64,000 bases of DNA. It comes from Microbulbifer sp. YPW16. Its GTDB lineage: Bacteria > Pseudomonadota > Gammaproteobacteria > Pseudomonadales > Cellvibrionaceae. The notes beneath the pieces were generated by a model. It searched no databases and had not been told where the DNA came from. It was given only the letters and a program-made list of their open reading frames with translations. Where the stretch lies: the NCBI RefSeq assembly GCF_021290385.1, contig NZ_CP089928.1:2154501-2218500 (forward strand), read 5' to 3'. Of this stretch, positions 9,625-19,299 are shown piece by piece (the first letter of the stretch is position 1; each line of letters begins with the position of its first letter). The translations under genes and the position numbers were made by a program.

Positions 9625-11061
9625 TTACTCCACCTGCATAATACGCAATGTATCGGTACTGCCACCGACGTCCTGGTGGTAACCGCGGGAGACCAGTGCA
9701 AAATCCCCGGGCTTCAGGAACCCTCGCAGCTTGAGGTGGCGGATTGCCTGTTCATCCCGGGCCATCGCATCCAACCCCTCGACCTGCATGTGTACCGGAT
9801 CCACCCCCCGGTAAAGTGCCACCCGGTTACAGGAAGACTGGTGCCGGCAGAAGGCAAAGATGGGAATATCCGCGCGCACACGCGACATCAGCAGGGCAGT
9901 GTTGCCGGTTTCGGTCTGGCAGATAATGGCCTTGATATCCCGGCAGTGGTTGGCGATGGTCATCGCCGCCATGGCGATGCACTCGTCGCCGGCGGGATAA
10001 TTATCCTGCATGACCCGGGGCGGCCGGCGCAGGACCCGGTGCTTTTCGGCCCCCAGGATCACCTCGGCCATATGCTCGACGGTATCCACCGGGTAATCCC
10101 CCGCCGCGGTTTCCGCCGACAGCATTACAGCATCAGTGCCGTCCAGCACCGCATTGGCCACGTCGCACACTTCGGCACGGGTGGGCACCGGGCTGGAGAT
10201 CATCGATTCCATCATCTGGGTGGCAGTGATTACCACCCGGTTCAGGTAGCGGGCGCGCTTGATCAGGTATTTCTGCACCCCCATCAGTTCGGCGTCGCCA
10301 ATCTCAACTGCAAGGTCGCCCCGGGCCACCATGACTGCATCACTGGCCAGGATCAGCCGATCCAGGTTTTCCTCGTCCGCTACCGCTTCGGCGCGCTCGA
10401 TCTTGGCGACGATATGCGCCTGCCCGCCGGCGGTGCGCAGCAGCTGCCGCGCCTGCTGGATATCATCGGCATCGCGGGGAAAGGACACCGCCAGGTAATC
10501 GACCTCCAGCTGGGCCGCCAGCTCGATATCGCGGCGATCCTTGGTGGTCAGTGCCGGCGCGGTAAGCCCGCCACCGAGCTTGTTGATGCCCTTGTTGTTC
10601 GACAACCAGCCACCCACCTCGACCCGGGTGTGCACCACATTGTCGACCACGGTTTCTACCGCAAGGCGCAGGCGCCCGTCGTCCAGTAACAGGATATCGC
10701 CCGGGGCGCAGTCGGCGGCCAGCTCCCGGTAGTCCACCGATACGCCAGTGCCATTACCGCCCCCGGACTGCCATTGTGGATCCAGGGTGAAGGCAGTGCC
10801 CTTTTCCAGGTGAGCCCGGCCTTCACTGAATCGCCCCACCCGGATCTTCGGACCCTGCAGGTCCCCGAGTACCGCCACATGCCGCCCCTGCCGTGCTGCT
10901 TCGGCGCGGACCTCATCGGCGCGGCGGCGGTGGTCGCTGTCCTGGCCGTGGGAAAAGTTGAGACGCACGGTATCCACACCGGCGCTGATCAGGTGTGCGA
11001 GCACGTCGGCCTTGTCGGTAGCCGGGCCGAGTGTCGCGACAATTTTTGTACGTCTGAACAT
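9625..11061 (-). CDS. pykA: Pyruvate kinase
   Basis: A 478-residue cytoplasmic glycolytic enzyme converting phosphoenolpyruvate and ADP to pyruvate and ATP. The N-terminus FRRTKIVATLGPAT is diagnostic. The substrate- and metal-binding strand VAKIERAEAV, then MVARGDLAVEIG and the motif TATQMMESMI all match, and the C-terminal allosteric domain is complete. The length fits the bacterial type II (PykA) enzymes. ATG at 11061 was chosen over an upstream in-frame ATG because the family starts exactly here. It is a single gene, with a META-domain lipoprotein divergently placed upstream. Confidence 0.96.
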   Translation of the reverse strand: MFRRTKIVATLGPATDKADVLAHLISAGVDTVRLNFSHGQDSDHRRRADEVRAEAARQGRHVAVLGDLQGPKIRVGRFSEGRAHLEKGTAFTLDPQWQSGGGNGTGVSVDYRELAADCAPGDILLLDDGRLRLAVETVVDNVVHTRVEVGGWLSNNKGINKLGGGLTAPALTTKDRRDIELAAQLEVDYLAVSFPRDADDIQQARQLLRTAGGQAHIVAKIERAEAVADEENLDRLILASDAVMVARGDLAVEIGDAELMGVQKYLIKRARYLNRVVITATQMMESMISSPVPTRAEVCDVANAVLDGTDAVMLSAETAAGDYPVDTVEHMAEVILGAEKHRVLRRPPRVMQDNYPAGDECIAMAAMTIANHCRDIKAIICQTETGNTALLMSRVRADIPIFAFCRHQSSCNRVALYRGVDPVHMQVEGLDAMARDEQAIRHLKLRGFLKPGDFALVSRGYHQDVGGSTDTLRIMQVE

Positions 11062-11245
11062 GGTGAAGCCGGGATCCCTTGGTTCCAGTTCCATTCCAGC
11101 TGGGGGCGTGTAACACCCTGTAAGCATAGCTTGTCGCCGAAATCATCCGGACCGGCGGCAGTGGCATCGGGCAGGGACTAAGCTTGGCCATGGGCGCAGG
11201 GAAGTTGCGCCGCCTTTTTGCATGCGAGCATGGAGCGATACGGTT

Positions 11246-11719
11246 ATGAGTAGACTGGCGCAATTATGGCTGGCGGGACTGGCCATTGTGGTGACCGGTT
11301 GTATCGGCATCGGCACAGACGAACCCCAGGTGACCCAGAGTGCCGGCAGCCTCGGCAGTGTCTGCGGTAACCGGTGGGAACTCAAGCGCCTGCGCCTCAA
11401 TGGTGACATGGTGTCGGTCGAGGATACCGGCCGCTTCACTTTCCTGTGCAACCGGGAAGGCAACGTGATGGGCAAGAGCGGCATCAACACCTACCGCGGC
11501 TCCCTGCAGATTACCGATAACGGGCTGATCCTCTGGGACACTTCCAGCTTTGCATCCACCAAGATGGCCGGGCCGGAGCCACTGATGCAGCAGGAAAACC
11601 AGTTCCTGCGCGCGCTGGCCGGCACCCGCCAGGCTTTTACCAAGTCCGGAGGCAACCGCCTGATCCTGCGCGACCCGCCGGGGGATATCTACATCGAGTT
11701 CGTCAAGGCGGAAATCTGA
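11246..11719 (+). CDS. META-domain-like lipoprotein
   Basis: A 157-residue lipoprotein with lipobox VTGC after a short signal sequence. The mature part reads CGNRWELKRLRLNGD, then FTFLCNREGNVMGKSGINTYRGSL, a layout like the META/HslJ family found in envelope-stress and heat-resistance proteins. A conserved Cys pair is present. ATG at 11246 has GGAG ten bases upstream. It is followed by a second, related lipoprotein at 11887, which suggests a tandem duplication. The family assignment rests on motif layout only. Confidence 0.7.
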   Translation: MSRLAQLWLAGLAIVVTGCIGIGTDEPQVTQSAGSLGSVCGNRWELKRLRLNGDMVSVEDTGRFTFLCNREGNVMGKSGINTYRGSLQITDNGLILWDTSSFASTKMAGPEPLMQQENQFLRALAGTRQAFTKSGGNRLILRDPPGDIYIEFVKAEI

Positions 11720-11886
11720 CCCCCACAAACCCTGACGTGTAATCACACTGATAGATCCCGTCACCTTCAGTCCTGCAAAGTGCTGTGACGGGGTACTGTC
11801 CTTAACCGGGCCACAGTCTTGAACTGGGACACAGTAACCCAGGCCGATATTCGCTTAAATACCGGAAAAACAACGAGTTTCCCGAT

Positions 11887-12378
11887 ATGGTGAATCCCCG
11901 CCTGCCAATACTGACCGCCTGCCTGCTGACCCTTGCCAGCGCCCTGCACGGCTGTAGCCTGGCGGGCAGCGAGGATATGGCAGGGAGCCTGGAACCACGC
12001 TCTCTCTGCGGGCAACCCTGGCTACTGAAAAGCCTGAAGGTGGATGGCCGGGAGCATCGTACTGGCCTGCTGTGGCGCAAGCTGATGCGGGAGCGCCCCT
12101 ACTTCACCTGCGATGCACTGGGGTATGTTCGTGGTAACTCCGGTTCCAACCCCTACACTGGCCGGCTGTCCCGCTCCGGCGACCAGCTTTCCTGGCCGAA
12201 AGCCCCCGCGGTTGCCCCGATGATCGACCTTCGCGACAGCAGCGAACTGGAGCAGGATTTCCTGCTGGCCCTGCCGCAGACCGAGCGACTGTCGTTCGAT
12301 GGCGAGCTGTTGATTCTCGAGGGAGCTGCAGGCGCAACCAGGCTGGAATTCCAGCCCGCGGAAACCCCGCCACCCTGA
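11887..12378 (+). CDS. META-domain-like lipoprotein, second copy
   Basis: A 163-residue lipoprotein with lipobox LHGC. It is related to the preceding gene: CGQPWLLKSLKVDG aligns with CGNRWELKRLRLNG, and FTCDALGYVRGNSGSNPYTGRL with FLCNREGNVMGKSGINTYRGSL, and both end in an LEF/IEF strand. Probable periplasm-facing lipoprotein of unknown role. The 167 bases between the two copies contain no terminator that I can see, so co-transcription is possible. Confidence 0.72.
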   Translation: MVNPRLPILTACLLTLASALHGCSLAGSEDMAGSLEPRSLCGQPWLLKSLKVDGREHRTGLLWRKLMRERPYFTCDALGYVRGNSGSNPYTGRLSRSGDQLSWPKAPAVAPMIDLRDSSELEQDFLLALPQTERLSFDGELLILEGAAGATRLEFQPAETPPP

Positions 12379-12412
12379 ACCCGCGCGGACGGTTACCTGG
12401 CCAATACCGGGG

Positions 12413-12443
12413 AATAAAAAGAAAGCGGCCCGCAGTGGGCCGC
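12413..12443 (-). terminator. Terminator on the minus strand
   Basis: Read on the minus strand: GCGGCCC, loop ACTGC, GGGCCGC, then TTTCTTTTTATT. It would end minus-strand transcription coming from the Smr/SDR/thioesterase genes. It also sits just past the convergent META lipoprotein gene. Confidence 0.7.
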
Positions 12444-12738
12444 AAGCGCGATTTACGCAATCAAGATGATGAGAGAAGATCAACGAAGCCTGCACCACCC
12501 ACACGACCTTGACGGTGCGGCCGGTCAGCCATTCGCTGGAAAGGGATGATAGGCCGGAAAAATTACAAACAAATTAAATCCCCTGAAAACTCCCTGCCCA
12601 CATACGCCCAGCTCTTTATTTTTCCCAGAATCTCTCCCAGGTAAATATTTATCGTGGACAGTTTCCCGCTGTACCTGAACATATCAGGATCACGGCCTGC
12701 GCCGGCGATCACAAAGGGGGTTAGCCATGTGAGGAAAA

Positions 12739-12875
12739 GGGCGGACACAAGGTCCGCCCCTACAGCTACGGTGGCAATGGATCGAGGCGTGTCTGTGGCC
12801 CCACCACGAAAGGGCAAGGAAATTCGGCCTGGGGTTTACCCGCACTGCCCGCAGGGGCGGACCTTGTGTCCGCCC
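12739..12875. repeat. Two REP elements, GGAC class, heads inward
   Basis: Minus copy 12739-12763 and plus copy 12851-12875 (head GCAG). They lie in the 515-base gap between the lipoprotein and the Smr gene. Apart from these and the terminator I see nothing else in the gap. Confidence 0.75.
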
Positions 12876-12894
12876 GGCGCCGGGGGGAAGGGCT

Positions 12895-13482
12895 TTACTT
12901 GCGGCGCTGGTGACGCTCCAGGTTGTCCTGGCGCTTGCGCTCGCTCTTGCGCAGCAACACATAGGTCGCCCCCAGGCCACCATGCTGCTTCTGCGCGCTG
13001 TGGAATGCCAGCACCTCGGGCAACTGTGGCAGCCAGGCGTTAACACAGCTTTTCAGCAGCGCCGGCTGCTTGCGCCCCTCGCCCTTGCCGTGGGTAACCA
13101 GGGCGCAGCGCACGTCAGCTTCCAGGCAGTCGCGCACAAATTCGAACAGTGCCCGGCGGGCCATCTCCACCGTGTGCCGGTGCAGGTCAAGGCGGGCATC
13201 CACGCGGTACTTGCCCAGGCGCAGGTTGCGGTAAACGCCGTTCTGTACGCCATCGCGCTTGAACTCCAGCGGATCCCAGGGATCCACCGGCTCCACGAAC
13301 TCCCCCCCCAGCGGGTTCAGTTCGCGTGCGGTTTCCGCAGTGGCGGCCTCGCGACGCGCCTGCCGGTTTACCCGGTTGCGCGGGTCATCCTTCCTGAGCG
13401 CGACCTTGCGCTCCTGCTCGATCGGGCGCACGTCTCCCAGCTCGCCCAGCGCATCCTGAAACAGGTTATTGTCAGTCGTCAT
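12895..13482 (-). CDS. Smr-domain protein (SmrA/YdaL-like nuclease)
   Basis: A 195-residue protein with an N-terminal charged region (about 1-90) and a C-terminal Smr domain (about 95-185). Domain hallmarks are LDLHRHTVEMA, the THGKGEG loop, and the final HGGLGATYVLL strand. Smr domains of this stand-alone type nick DNA or cleave RNA; the precise role in bacteria is unsettled. The ATG at 13482 is preceded by GGGGGAGGTAAG. It follows the SDR gene on the same strand with only 20 bases between, so it is likely the last gene of that unit, ending at the terminator at 12413. Confidence 0.88.
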   Translation of the reverse strand: MTTDNNLFQDALGELGDVRPIEQERKVALRKDDPRNRVNRQARREAATAETARELNPLGGEFVEPVDPWDPLEFKRDGVQNGVYRNLRLGKYRVDARLDLHRHTVEMARRALFEFVRDCLEADVRCALVTHGKGEGRKQPALLKSCVNAWLPQLPEVLAFHSAQKQHGGLGATYVLLRKSERKRQDNLERHQRRK

Positions 13483-13502
13483 CTTACCTCCCCCACGACG
13501 GC

Positions 13503-14369
13503 TTACGGATCCAGGAACAGGTCCAGGGCCAGGTTGGCCGCATTGTCCGGATTGTGCGCGTAATCCGTAAAATCACTTACCCCGCGCTCCCCCAGCAGCT
13601 CCTCATCGATAACCTGCCGGCCGCTCAGGGCCATGTTTTCCGTCACCAGGATTTCGTAGGCGGCATCAGCCATTACCGCCGGCTTGCGGCTCTGCTGGAA
13701 CATCTCGCGGTTGCCCACCGCAAACTCGATCGCCGCAGTCGCCACCAGGGTGCGCGGCCACAGGGTTGCAACACTGATACCGGCTTCGTGCAGCTCCTCG
13801 GCCAGGCCCATGCTGAGGATGGTCATACCAAACTTGGACAGGGCGTAGGGCGCAAACGGCCCCAGCCACTGCGGCTGCAGGTTGATCGGCGGCGACAGGC
13901 TGAGGATATGGCCGCAGCTGGATTTCTTCAGGTAGGGAATCGCCAGGTGGGCGGTCAGGTAAACCGCGCGGCTGTTGACCGTCTGCATCAGGTCATAGCG
14001 CTTGGGCGAGGTGGACTCCACATTGGTGAGATTGATGGCACCGGCATTATTGACCACCGCATCGATGCCACCAAAAGTATCCGCGGCCTGCGCCATGGCT
14101 TCAGCCACCTGGTCTTCCTCGCGCACATCCACCTTGAGCGCCAGCGCCTTGCCGCCTGCCGCCTCCACCTCGGCCGCCACCGAATGGATGGTACCGGGCA
14201 GCTTGGGGTGTGGCTCATCGGACTTCGCCGCAATCACGATATTGGCACCGTCAGCGGCGCACTTGAGCGCGATGGCGCGCCCGATACCGCGGCTGGCGCC
14301 GGTGATGAAAAGAGTCCGGCCCTTGAGGGCACCGGTGTTATCCGTCAGGGTGACAAACTCTTCAGTCAT
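13503..14369 (-). CDS. SDR-family oxidoreductase (HSDL2-like)
   Basis: A 288-residue NAD(P)-dependent dehydrogenase/reductase of the classical short-chain fold. The Rossmann motif TGASRGIG lies at about residues 24-31, NNAG follows, and the catalytic YALSK is preceded by a serine-rich strand SLSPP. The sequence around IVIAAKSDEPHPKLPGTI resembles the N-terminal domain of hydroxysteroid-dehydrogenase-like 2 proteins, but no SCP2 domain follows. The substrate is unknown; fatty or steroid-like alcohols are plausible given the thioesterase next door. GGAG lies just upstream of the ATG. Confidence 0.88.
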   Translation of the reverse strand: MTEEFVTLTDNTGALKGRTLFITGASRGIGRAIALKCAADGANIVIAAKSDEPHPKLPGTIHSVAAEVEAAGGKALALKVDVREEDQVAEAMAQAADTFGGIDAVVNNAGAINLTNVESTSPKRYDLMQTVNSRAVYLTAHLAIPYLKKSSCGHILSLSPPINLQPQWLGPFAPYALSKFGMTILSMGLAEELHEAGISVATLWPRTLVATAAIEFAVGNREMFQQSRKPAVMADAAYEILVTENMALSGRQVIDEELLGERGVSDFTDYAHNPDNAANLALDLFLDP

Positions 14370-14416
14370 GATCCTTCTCCACTGGCTGTAATCGGTTATT
14401 ACATCGGGGAGGCGCC

Positions 14417-14854
14417 CTACTCGTCAGTCACCACCGCCGGGGTATAGATCTCACGGAACTCCGCCGGCATGCGCCGCGGCCGGCCCGAGGACAATTCAAT
14501 GCACACCATCTGCCACTGGGCCCGCAGGACCAGCGCGCTGTCGGCAGCGCGGAACACCTGGAAGCGACGGGTCATATTGAGTCGCCCGTCCACCCTGGTC
14601 AGCCAGGTGCCAAACAGCAGCTCGTCGCCCTCCCTCGCCGCCAGTATATAGTCGTACTCGGCGTGACGAATTGCCATTCCCCGGTCGAGAGCCTGGTAAT
14701 GAGTGACATCCAGCCCCAGTTCCACACTGTGGTTCCAGCCGGCGCGCTCGCACCAGCGGACGTACTCCGCATTGTTGGCGTGGTGCAGGCCATCGACATG
14801 CACGGCCTCCACCGTGACCGGCCAGACAAACGGCCGTGGTAAATCCCAGTCCAT
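14417..14854 (-). CDS. Acyl-CoA thioesterase, hotdog fold (YbgC/FadM-like)
   Basis: A 145-residue single hotdog-fold protein. The segment VHVDGLHHANNAEYVRWCE matches the 4-hydroxybenzoyl-CoA thioesterase signature with the catalytic aspartate replaced in context by DGLHHANN. It probably hydrolyses acyl-CoA in the cytoplasm; the chain length is unknown. GGGGAG precedes the ATG. It is 47 bases upstream of the SDR gene on the same strand, so a thioesterase-SDR-Smr transcript is likely. Confidence 0.85.
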   Translation of the reverse strand: MDWDLPRPFVWPVTVEAVHVDGLHHANNAEYVRWCERAGWNHSVELGLDVTHYQALDRGMAIRHAEYDYILAAREGDELLFGTWLTRVDGRLNMTRRFQVFRAADSALVLRAQWQMVCIELSSGRPRRMPAEFREIYTPAVVTDE

Positions 14855-14927
14855 CCTTATCTCCCCGGGGCAATTGCCGCCAGACTACCACTCTCTGGCG
14901 GCCCGGCAAGCCGGTGGCAACCCAAAA

Positions 14928-14955
14928 CGAAAAAAGGCCCCGGTTGGGGCCTTTT
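14928..14955 (-). terminator. Rho-independent terminator of the secB operon
   Basis: On the minus strand: AAAAGGCCCC, loop AACC, GGGGCCTTTTTT. It starts 25 bases past the secB stop codon. Confidence 0.9.
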
Positions 14956-14979
14956 CGCTGGGCGGGAAGTTTCCGCCTA

Positions 14980-15480
14980 TCAGGCTTCCGCTTTTTCCTC
15001 GGAACCCTGCTCTGCCTGCTGCTGCGCCTGCTGCATGGCGGCAGAGAACAGCGCGTCGAAGTTGATCGGCGGCAGCATCAGGGCCGGGAAGGAACCCTTG
15101 GTAACCACGTTGTCGACCACTTCGCGGGCGTACGGGAAGAGGATCTGCGGGCAGGCAGTGTTCAGTGCCTGTGCCAGCTGCTGGCCTTCCAGCCCGGTGA
15201 TGCCGAACAGGCCGGCCTGCTGTACTTCCACCAGGAAGGCGGTCTCGTCTTCCAGCTTGACGGTGATGGTCAGGGTCAGCGCCACTTCGTACAGATCGTC
15301 TTCGATCTTGGCGGTCTTGGTGTTCAGTTCCTGGTTAACCTGCGGTTTCCACTGTTTCTTGAAAACCTCAGCCCCCATCGGGGTCTCGAAGGACAGGTCC
15401 TTCAGGTAGATGCGCTGCATCTGGAATTGTACGTTGGAAGCCTCTGCGTTTGCCGCTGCGCCGTTTTGTTCTTCAGCCAT
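14980..15480 (-). CDS. secB: Protein-export chaperone SecB
   Basis: A 166-residue cytosolic chaperone that keeps preproteins unfolded and passes them to SecA. Recognisable elements are [25 protein letters not shown], and the near-terminal [14 protein letters not shown] and [10 protein letters not shown] strands. The acidic, Gln-rich C-terminal tail is typical. It is the last gene of the rhodanese-grxC-secB group, an order conserved in many gammaproteobacteria, and is followed by a strong terminator. Confidence 0.97.
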   Translation of the reverse strand: MAEEQNGAAANAEASNVQFQMQRIYLKDLSFETPMGAEVFKKQWKPQVNQELNTKTAKIEDDLYEVALTLTITVKLEDETAFLVEVQQAGLFGITGLEGQQLAQALNTACPQILFPYAREVVDNVVTKGSFPALMLPPINFDALFSAAMQQAQQQAEQGSEEKAEA

Positions 15481-15696
15481 GTCACTGCCTGTTCTTTATG
15501 CTCAATGGTTTATCTCTATGCCTTCCCTGAGAAAGACTCCTTGTATGGGTCTTTCAATGGGGCCTGCGAATGCCATTTCAAGGCCATAAATTGACGTTCG
15601 GGGTGACAATCCCGCCAGGGGCGGAACCGGCACCTGGATGATCCGCTGCCAGCCATCCGCTGACGCTAGCAGGCGCAGGTGAGCGGGTGATGCCCC

Positions 15697-15951
15697 TCAG
15701 GCCCGCAGCAACCGGTCCAGCTCGCCGCTGCGCTCCGCAGCCATCAGCTCGTCACAGCCACCCACATGCTCGTCACCGACCCAGATCTGCGGCACCGTCC
15801 GGGCACCGGCCCGGGCGGTCATCTCGGCGCGCTTCTGCGGGTTGCCGTCCACGGGAATCTCGCGGTAGGGCACCTGCTTGCGATCCAGCAGGTACTTGGC
15901 GCGCACACAGAAAGGACAGAAGCGGGTGGTGTAGATGGTTACTTCTTGCAT
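15697..15951 (-). CDS. grxC: Glutaredoxin 3
   Basis: An 84-residue thiol-disulphide oxidoreductase reduced by glutathione. The active site CPFC is at residues 12-15, TVPQIWVGDEHVGGCDEL carries the cis-proline and GSH-binding region. ATG at 15951 places the first strand VTIYTT correctly; a GTG at 15963 is an alternative with no better ribosome site. It sits between the rhodanese gene (45-base gap) and secB. Confidence 0.95.
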   Translation of the reverse strand: MQEVTIYTTRFCPFCVRAKYLLDRKQVPYREIPVDGNPQKRAEMTARAGARTVPQIWVGDEHVGGCDELMAAERSGELDRLLRA

Positions 15952-15995
15952 GTCGGGTACCACTCAGTCGATCGACGCACCGGGGCGCCGTGCCA

Positions 15996-16406
15996 CTAGC
16001 CCTTGACCAGCGGCAGGTTCTGGTTGCTCCACTCGGACATACCGCCCTGCAGGCGACGCACCTGGAAGCCGCGCGCTTTCAGCTGGCGCCCCACGGCGCC
16101 CGCGTGCTGGCCGATCTTGTCCGCCACGATCAGCGGCTTGTCCTTGAGCTTCTCCAGCTCGCCGATGCGGTCCGCCACTTCACTATGGGGGATATTCAGC
16201 GCATCGACGATATGTCCGGCACGGAACTCAGCCTTATCGCGCACATCCAGCACCTGTGCGCCATCCACGTTGATCAATCGGGTCACTTCGTGCACCGAGG
16301 CCGGCGTGCCGGCCCGGAAGCGCTCGCTGAAGGCAAACGCGTATAACAGGATCACCAGCAGGCTGACCAGCAGCCACTGCTCACTCATAAAGACGAAGAA
16401 GTCCAA
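15996..16406 (-). CDS. Membrane-anchored rhodanese-like protein (YibN type), lacks active-site Cys
   Basis: 136 residues: one N-terminal membrane segment (about 8-27), then a rhodanese domain (about 35-130) with VLDVRDKAEFRAGHI and LQGGMSEW. In active rhodaneses the catalytic loop starts with Cys; here the equivalent loop reads ADKIGQHAG, with Asp at that place, so sulphur transfer by this domain is unlikely. A TTG start at 16406 with AGGGGGA upstream is preferred; the internal ATG at 16388 is the alternative. It is the first gene of the operon with grxC and secB and divergent from gpmI, as in E. coli and Pseudomonas. Confidence 0.87.
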   Translation of the reverse strand: MDFFVFMSEQWLLVSLLVILLYAFAFSERFRAGTPASVHEVTRLINVDGAQVLDVRDKAEFRAGHIVDALNIPHSEVADRIGELEKLKDKPLIVADKIGQHAGAVGRQLKARGFQVRRLQGGMSEWSNQNLPLVKG

Positions 16407-16636
16407 TTCGTCCCCCTATCTTCTTGTCTTGTTTTTGCTCGTCCCGCCGGCGCCATGGCGCCGGCACCGAATATCCGGCTCCGGCCCCGTGGGACCGGAG
16501 AGGGCGGGAGTATACACCATTGTGAGTAAATCTTAACCAGATCTTCGGGATGCAATACCTGACCCCGGGCCGCCAAACAGGTTAAAATCCGCGTCCTTAT
16601 CTCGTTCGACCAACAAACTACAGGAACCCGCACACC

Positions 16637-18175
16637 ATGCCCTCGACCCATCGTCCCCTGGTCCTGCTGATCCTGGACGGCTTCGGCCACAGTGACACCA
16701 CCGAGCACAACGCCATTTCTGCGGCGAACTCCCCGGTATGGGATCGGATCTGGGCCGAACAGCCGAAAACCCTGATCCAGACCTCGGGCATGGCAGTGGG
16801 CCTGCCGGAAGGCCAGATGGGCAACTCGGAAGTGGGCCATATGACCCTCGGGGCCGGCCGGGTCGTGTACCAGAACTTCACCCGCATCAACAAGGCGATC
16901 GAGGACGGCGACTTCTTCCGCAACCCGGCCTACACCGCAGCCGTGGACAAGGCGATCGCCAACGACGGCGCCGTGCACATCATGGGCCTGTTGTCCGAGG
17001 GCGGCGTGCACAGCCACGAGGACCACATCGTGGCCATGGTGACCCTGGCAGCCCAGCGCGGCGCCAAACGGATTTACCTGCACGCCTTCCTCGACGGCCG
17101 CGATACTCCGCCGCGCAGCGCCAGGCCCTCGCTGGAGCGCCTCACGCAGGTCTGCGACTCGGTGGGCAACGCCCGCATTGCCACCCTGGCCGGGCGCTAC
17201 TTCGCCATGGACCGCGACCAGCGCTGGGACCGCACCCAGTCCGTGTACGACATGCTCACCCTGGGCGTGGCCGCGCACAGTGCCCCGGACGCCATGGCGG
17301 GCCTGGATGCCGCCTATGAGCGCGGCGAGAACGACGAGTTCGTAGTCCCCACCCTGGTGGGCGAGGCCGCGCCGATCGCCGACGGCGACGCACTGGTATT
17401 CATGAACTTCCGCCCCGACCGCGCGCGCCAGCTGACGCGCGCATTCACCGAGGCGGATTTTGACGGCTTCGAGCGCCAGTCCGCACCCAGGCTGGCAGAC
17501 TTCGTCATGACCACCGAGTACGCGGCCGACATCCAGGCCAGCTGTGCCTTCCCGCCGGAAAAGCTGGTCAATTCGTTTGGCGAGTACCTGGCCGCGCAGG
17601 GCAAGCGCCAGCTGCGTATTGCCGAGACGGAAAAGTACGCCCACGTCACATTCTTCTTCAGCGGTGGCCGCGAGGAACCGTACGAGGGCGAGGTACGGGA
17701 ACTGATCAAGTCACCGAATGTCGCTACCTATGACCTGCAGCCGGAGATGAGCGCGCCGGAAGTCACCGACAAGCTGGTGGCAGCCATCGACAGTGGCGAC
17801 TACGATGCGATCATCTGCAACTACGCCAACGGCGACATGGTGGGCCATACCGGCGTGTTCGAGGCGGCAGTCAAGGCAGTCGAGGCCCTGGACACCTGCG
17901 TTAGCCGCGTGGTGGATGCGGCACTGGCCGCCGGGGGCGAGGTACTGATCACCGCCGACCACGGCAATGTCGAGGAAATGTTCGACGCCGGCTCCGGCCA
18001 GGTCAGCACCCAGCACTCGACCCTGCCGGTGCCCTTCGTCTACGTCGGCAAGCGCGATGTCAGCCTGCGCGACGGCGGCAGCCTGGCGGACGTGGCCCCG
18101 ACCATGCTGGCCCTGATGGGGCTGCAGCAGCCGGAAGAAATGACTGGAAAAAACCTGGTGCAATTCAAAGCATGA
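16637..18175 (+). CDS. gpmI: Cofactor-independent phosphoglycerate mutase
   Basis: A 512-residue glycolytic and gluconeogenic enzyme interconverting 3- and 2-phosphoglycerate with two Mn ions. The N-terminal metal site LILDGFG and the catalytic serine in [10 protein letters not shown] are present, with [11 protein letters not shown] and the C-terminal metal site ADHGNVEEM. Family-standard length. Its last four bases overlap the start of envC (ATGA), so the two are translationally coupled, an arrangement conserved in enterics. Confidence 0.98.
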   Translation: MPSTHRPLVLLILDGFGHSDTTEHNAISAANSPVWDRIWAEQPKTLIQTSGMAVGLPEGQMGNSEVGHMTLGAGRVVYQNFTRINKAIEDGDFFRNPAYTAAVDKAIANDGAVHIMGLLSEGGVHSHEDHIVAMVTLAAQRGAKRIYLHAFLDGRDTPPRSARPSLERLTQVCDSVGNARIATLAGRYFAMDRDQRWDRTQSVYDMLTLGVAAHSAPDAMAGLDAAYERGENDEFVVPTLVGEAAPIADGDALVFMNFRPDRARQLTRAFTEADFDGFERQSAPRLADFVMTTEYAADIQASCAFPPEKLVNSFGEYLAAQGKRQLRIAETEKYAHVTFFFSGGREEPYEGEVRELIKSPNVATYDLQPEMSAPEVTDKLVAAIDSGDYDAIICNYANGDMVGHTGVFEAAVKAVEALDTCVSRVVDAALAAGGEVLITADHGNVEEMFDAGSGQVSTQHSTLPVPFVYVGKRDVSLRDGGSLADVAPTMLALMGLQQPEEMTGKNLVQFKA

Positions 18176-19299
18176 AGTTACTGGTAATTGTTTTCGCCAC
18201 CCTGCTGGCACTGCCGGCGTTCGCCCAGAGCGAGCAGGAACAGCAGGAGCGGCTGCGGGAAATCAAGCAACGTATCGAGTCGCTGCAGGAAGAGCTGAAC
18301 CAGGTCCGCAGCGAGCGCGACCAGTTGCTCAAGGACCTGGAGCGTAACGAGCGCGATATTTCCGAACTGCACAAGCGCATCGACAAGATCAAGAACGACA
18401 TGCGCAGTCGCACCGACAAGCTGAAGGAATTGAAGGAAGAACAGCAGCAGCTGGAAGAATCGCGACGAAGTATGCAGCGGCGGGTCGAGCAGGAAGTCGC
18501 CGCCGCTTACCGACTCGGCAGACAGGAGCAGGTCAAGCTGCTCCTCAACCAGCAAGACCCGCAGCACATCGCCCGCCAGCTCCGCTACCACGAATACTTC
18601 CTCCAAGAACGCAGCCGCGTTATCGACGACTACCTCGAAACCCTCACCAATCTCGACACCGTCAGCACCAGTATTCGGCACGAGCGTGACACGCTTGACG
18701 CAGAGCGAAAGCAACTGGAAGACCGCGAGCAACAGCTGGTCAGTGCGCAGCGCTCGCGCCAGGCGACGCTCGACAAGCTGGCCGCGCGACTGGCCGACAA
18801 GAGTGGTGAACTGAAACAGTTGCAGGGTGACCGCAGCCGCCTGCAGCGGCTGGTGGATGAAGTGGGCCGGGCCATCGCGGCACTGGTCAACCCCGAGGAC
18901 CAGATGCCCTTTGCCAAACAGCGCGGCCGCATGCAGTGGCCGGCCCAGGGCCGCCGCGCCAACGCCTTTGGCCAGCGCCGCAACAATGGCATCACCTGGA
19001 AGGGCGTTACCATCCGCGCCGGCGAGGGCACACCGGTACGGGCGATTCACCGCGGCCGCGTGGTCTTTTCCGATTACCTGCGCGGCCAGGGCATGCTGGT
19101 GATCCTCGATCACGGCGACGGCTACATGAGCCTTTACGCCCATAACCAGTCGCTCACCCGCAGCCTGGGCGAGTGGGTGGAGCGCGGTGAGACCATTGCA
19201 CGGGTGGGCAACAGCGGCGGGCTGGAATACAGCGGCGTCTATTTCGAAATCCGCCACCGCGGCAAACCGCAGGACCCCACGGTTTGGTGCCGGGGATAA
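18172..19299 (+). CDS. envC: Murein hydrolase activator EnvC
   Basis: A 375-residue periplasmic protein. A signal peptide ends at PAFAQ; residues 20-250 form long coiled coils rich in Glu, Gln, Arg and Leu; residues 265-375 form a LytM/M23 domain with [19 protein letters not shown]. EnvC-type LytM domains lack peptidase activity and instead switch on the amidases AmiA and AmiB at the division septum. Here HHxH-type metal ligands are also incomplete ([13 protein letters not shown] lacks the usual early His-Asp pair), consistent with an activator. Confidence 0.93.
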   Translation: MKLLVIVFATLLALPAFAQSEQEQQERLREIKQRIESLQEELNQVRSERDQLLKDLERNERDISELHKRIDKIKNDMRSRTDKLKELKEEQQQLEESRRSMQRRVEQEVAAAYRLGRQEQVKLLLNQQDPQHIARQLRYHEYFLQERSRVIDDYLETLTNLDTVSTSIRHERDTLDAERKQLEDREQQLVSAQRSRQATLDKLAARLADKSGELKQLQGDRSRLQRLVDEVGRAIAALVNPEDQMPFAKQRGRMQWPAQGRRANAFGQRRNNGITWKGVTIRAGEGTPVRAIHRGRVVFSDYLRGQGMLVILDHGDGYMSLYAHNQSLTRSLGEWVERGETIARVGNSGGLEYSGVYFEIRHRGKPQDPTVWCRG

